Of a stretch of DNA of 29,976 bases, positions 27,878 to 29,976 are shown in pieces. A program made the translations under genes and the position numbers. The first letter of the stretch is position 1, and every line of letters begins with the position of its first letter. The notes below the pieces were generated by a model. That model did not search any database and was not told the origin of the DNA. It saw nothing but the letters and a program-made list of their open reading frames with translations. Source of the DNA: Chara braunii (lineage: Eukaryota > Streptophyta > Charophyceae > Charales > Characeae); the NCBI GenBank assembly GCA_003427395.1, contig BFEA01000164.1:1618469-1648444 (forward strand). The letters are read 5' to 3'.

Positions 27878-27893
27878 AAGTTATGTATAACTT
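27878..27893. repeat. palindrome AAGTTAT-GT-ATAACTT
   Basis: Perfect 7-bp arms with a two-base centre, 37 bp after the 3' LTR, within the interrupted hairpin locus. Confidence 0.8.
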
Positions 27894-27912
27894 GGATATT
27901 TTAAATAGTTCA

Positions 27913-27946
27913 GGGCAACTAGGTTGGAAGGCCTAGTCACATGCCC
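27913..27946 (+). repeat. possible relic hairpin of the array
   Basis: Two stacked stems, GGGCA/TGCCC (27913-27917/27942-27946) and ACTAGG/CCTAGT (27918-27923/27932-27937), enclose TTGGAAG. The loop resembles the right half of the array centre (TTTGGATG), so it may be a copy that lost TTTCCATAAG. Confidence 0.5.
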
Positions 27947-27995
27947 GACGAAGAGAAAAGTTGCGGTGCGTTGTATTTGTGTATATACAATGGCT

Positions 27996-28031
27996 GAGCT
28001 ACACAGGTATAAGTTTGGATGGTCTAGCTTT
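27996..28031 (+). repeat. seventh conserved-centre hairpin (right side of element 3)
   Basis: GAGCTACAC and GTCTAGCTTT pair over nine positions with one mismatch and one wobble around AGGTATAAGTTTGGATG. The centre matches the 18834-19284 array except for loss of TTCC. It is separated from copy six only by element 3. Confidence 0.75.
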
Positions 28032-28092
28032 ACGCGTCATGTAAGTTGGGTTTAAGGGACAAATCATTGAAAAACTATGAACTATTGTTTGA

Positions 28093-28107
28093 CAAGGTTT
28101 AACCTTG
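28093..28107. repeat. palindrome CAAGGTT-T-AACCTTG
   Basis: Perfect 7-bp arms around a single base. One more inverted repeat in the same non-coding locus. Confidence 0.8.
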
Positions 28108-28236
28108 GCGCTGGTGAGAGTACTTACCATTGTGGGTTGGCATTGCATGTGGCTGAGTGAGATCACTACTTAGTCAAAGTTTCAGTTTGATAGGTAGTTG
28201 CTTTAGTTGCTCGCCACGTGCTAGAGCTATAGGATT

Positions 28237-28332
28237 TAGTTTAAATTTTTGCATTTTCTGAGCTAACTTTTTTTATTTTTTGCATAGTTTAAATTTTTGC
28301 ATTTTTTGAGCTAACGTTTTTTGCTTAGGTAA
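28237..28332. repeat. 48-bp tandem duplication, T-rich
   Basis: TAGTTTAAATTTTTGCATTT followed by T(C/T)TGAGCTAAC and TTTTTT occurs at 28237 and 28285. Confidence 0.9.
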
Positions 28333-28380
28333 ATTAGGTTAATTCTCGTATTTTCTGGATCCTTTATTATACTTGGCTTT

Positions 28381-28920
28381 GTATAAATCTTAGTTGCTTT
28401 CCTATGGGAAGTGCTGCTGAAATTTCTACAAATCCAAGGAGTTAGTCAAATCTGACTTTCAAAGTTCAACTTTTTGTCTAAAGTTTGTGTCCGACATAGT
28501 AAGAATATGGAAGGCCTTTTTTTTTAGGGGAAGTGATGCGCAAATTTTTACTAATTCAAGGAATTAGACAAAATTTGATCTTGGAAAGTCAAAATTATTT
28601 CATATTTAATATTTAGCTTTGTATAAATTTTGGAAAGCTACTTCTCCTACGGGAAGCGCTACCGAAATTTCTACAAATCTGAAGAGTTAGTTAAATTTTG
28701 TCTTGCATATCTGAGTCAGTATAAATTTGGGAAGTCTACTTCGCTAAAGGAGATGTTGCCCAAATTTTTATTGATTCAAGGAGTTAAACAAAATTCGACT
28801 TTCTAGAGTTGGTGATTATTTCAGTTTTCATATTGGAGCCAGTATAAATTTTGAGAAGGCGCTTTTCCTACGGGAAGCGCTGTCGAAGTTTCAAGGAGAT
28901 AAATTATATTTTGACAGGTG
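28381..28920 (+). repeat. five-unit degenerate tandem array (about 115 bp) with palindromic centre
   Basis: Units begin with GTATAAATTTTGG-like sequence at about 28381, 28498, 28621, 28719 and 28842. Each has, about 15-25 bp in, a centre of the form CTT.TCCTACGGGAAG (exact or nearly so in units 1, 3 and 5, decayed in 2 and 4), then AAATTT.TAC.AATTCAAGGA and GTTAGACAAAATTTGA-like text. In unit 5 the centre forms GCGCTT/AAGCGC around TTCCTACGGG. No reading frame is conserved across units. Confidence 0.82.
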
Positions 28921-29565
28921 GCAATTCTGGCAATCCACCCTGCATAGGGGAGATTCTGTCATAGGTTTACCTTTTCTTGGACACTGACTTAGAGATAAAC
29001 TTGGACTTAGTTAGCTGGAGAATCGTGAGCTAAAGTGTGTTATGGAGATTTATTCCCCGTACACTGATAGTTAGCCTTGGGCATTGACCTGGCATGTGTT
29101 ACAGGTCCTCTTGATCGTTTCGATTCAGGATTGGGACTAGATTCAACTTGATCCTACGAGGATAATCTTTTGTTATCACTGATAGCAGGTCGGTTGCCGA
29201 TTCGTCGGTTCACGATTCAACTTCAATTCACTCTCGCCAACTCAACCTAAAGGTTTTAACCCTATGGCCTGAATTATTTCATTTGGGTTTTTACCCGGAC
29301 TTTATTGAATGGTCATTTAACAAAGAAACTGAGTGCGTTTATTTATGGAAGGTTGGACAAAGGTTGGGGCTTGTATGGCTAAAGCAAGGGGTATGAGCAC
29401 AGAAAACGGTTAAAGTTGACCCCGTGTAGTGCGTGGACTTTTGGTTGAATCTTTGATGTGATTGCAGTGTTTGTGGTTTGGAATCTGGATGTGATTGCCC
29501 GCGATTACATACATATATGGTTGAGAGGAGTCCCACTTTGATTGTGAGAAGCGATCGTCACATAT
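28921..29565. other. non-coding DNA, nothing recognised
   Basis: Mixed-composition sequence with no credible ORF and no clear repeat. I see no promoter, tRNA or LTR feature. Confidence 0.6.
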
Positions 29566-29700
29566 TTATAACGTTTTATATATGTATATGTTTATATATA
29601 TGGCTACTATCCGGACATCCGGATAGGCGTCCAGACGGTCTGTTGTCTCGTGTCTGGACGTTGGACCGTAGGAAGCCCGTCCGGAAGGGGCCAAAACCCC
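29566..29700. repeat. AT-rich tract followed by two perfect inverted repeats
   Basis: After a TATATGTATATG tract, TATCCGGA-CA-TCCGGATA (29608-29625) is followed directly by CGTCCAGAC (29628-29636) and its complement GTCTGGACG (29652-29660). The sequence continues ACGTTGGACCG...GTCCGGAAGGGGCC, partly alignable with 6468-6500. These may be ends of a short non-autonomous element; no duplication of target was found. Confidence 0.7.
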
Positions 29701-29937
29701 GAAATTCAAAAAAAAAATGGGGCACCCTAGACTTGTTCCTTGGGTCCGGGGCGCCCGCTGAAAAATGTTTCTATGATTTTTGGGGCCGGTATCAGCCGTA
29801 CAGGGCGGCCGGACCAACCCCTTTTCTATTTGCATCCTGGGCAAACTGTTGGAGGCAGAGCACAGTTCCCGAGTGACAAAGGGAAGAAAGGGCGGATTTA
29901 GGCACTTCAGAGTGCTTTCTCGCGCACCCGTCGCCGT

Positions 29938-29976
29938 CACACACACACACACACACAGAGGGAGAGGGAGAGAGAG
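29938..29976. repeat. (CA)n and GA-rich simple repeat at window end
   Basis: ACACAC... then AGAGGGAGAGGGAGAGAGAG, running off the end. Confidence 0.95.

Noticed and set aside
1-29976. tRNA, rRNA or snRNA genes
   Set aside because: I looked for cloverleaf-like arms with A/B-box text and for conserved rRNA cores and saw none; a tRNAscan-SE and Infernal/Rfam run would settle it.

Overview
The window looks like nuclear DNA of a plant or streptophyte alga. It carries three Ty3/gypsy (Metaviridae) LTR retrotransposon copies, all on the + strand. Two have a primer-binding site that nearly matches the initiator-methionine tRNA site used by plant elements. The rest is dense in microsatellites, minisatellites and intergenic DNA with no convincing host gene. 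The style of the elements reminds me of the charophyte Chara braunii, but that is an impression from memory and was not tested. I found no rRNA, tRNA or CRISPR array and no intact protein-coding gene; every credible coding region is retrotransposon-derived and broken.

Layout. 1-1678: pyrimidine-rich and simple-sequence DNA, starting with a long (TC)n tract. 1679-5566: element 1, a 5'-half copy (5' LTR, PBS, leader, gag, protease, reverse transcriptase) that stops at the start of RNase H and has no 3' LTR. 5567-8080: non-coding DNA with a 33-bp triplicate, a hairpin locus, a (GA)n tract and a GC-rich stretch. 8081-9786: a 1.7-kb minisatellite built of GGAT/GGAC/GGAG units. 9787-10740: T-rich DNA, then a CACGTCA-motif array. 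10741-14996: element 2, from gag to the integrase zinc finger, no LTRs recognised. 14997-18833: about 3.8 kb with nothing recognisable. 18834-19284: an array of six hairpins with a conserved 20-21-nt centre and different but mutually complementary arms. 19372-27841: element 3, a complete LTR-to-LTR chromovirus-like insertion with TG...CA ends, PBS, polypurine tract and flanking TCAG duplication. 27842-29976: continuation of the interrupted hairpin locus (a seventh copy and a possible relic), a five-unit tandem array of about 115 bp with a palindromic centre, further inverted repeats, and terminal (CA)n/(GA)n.

How the parts relate. Elements 1 and 3 belong to one lineage: they share PBS context, leader blocks, gag-pol organisation, an LTR stem-loop and an in-frame TAG at the same gag position. 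Element 2 belongs to a different gypsy lineage. None can be autonomous: each has several premature stops (many explainable as CAG to TAG or CAA to TAA), frameshifts, and loss or alteration of catalytic residues. Element 3 landed inside a pre-existing hairpin-rich locus and split it. That locus (about 18.6-19.37 kb plus 27.84-28.92 kb) is the most unusual object here, because its arms change sequence from copy to copy while staying able to pair.
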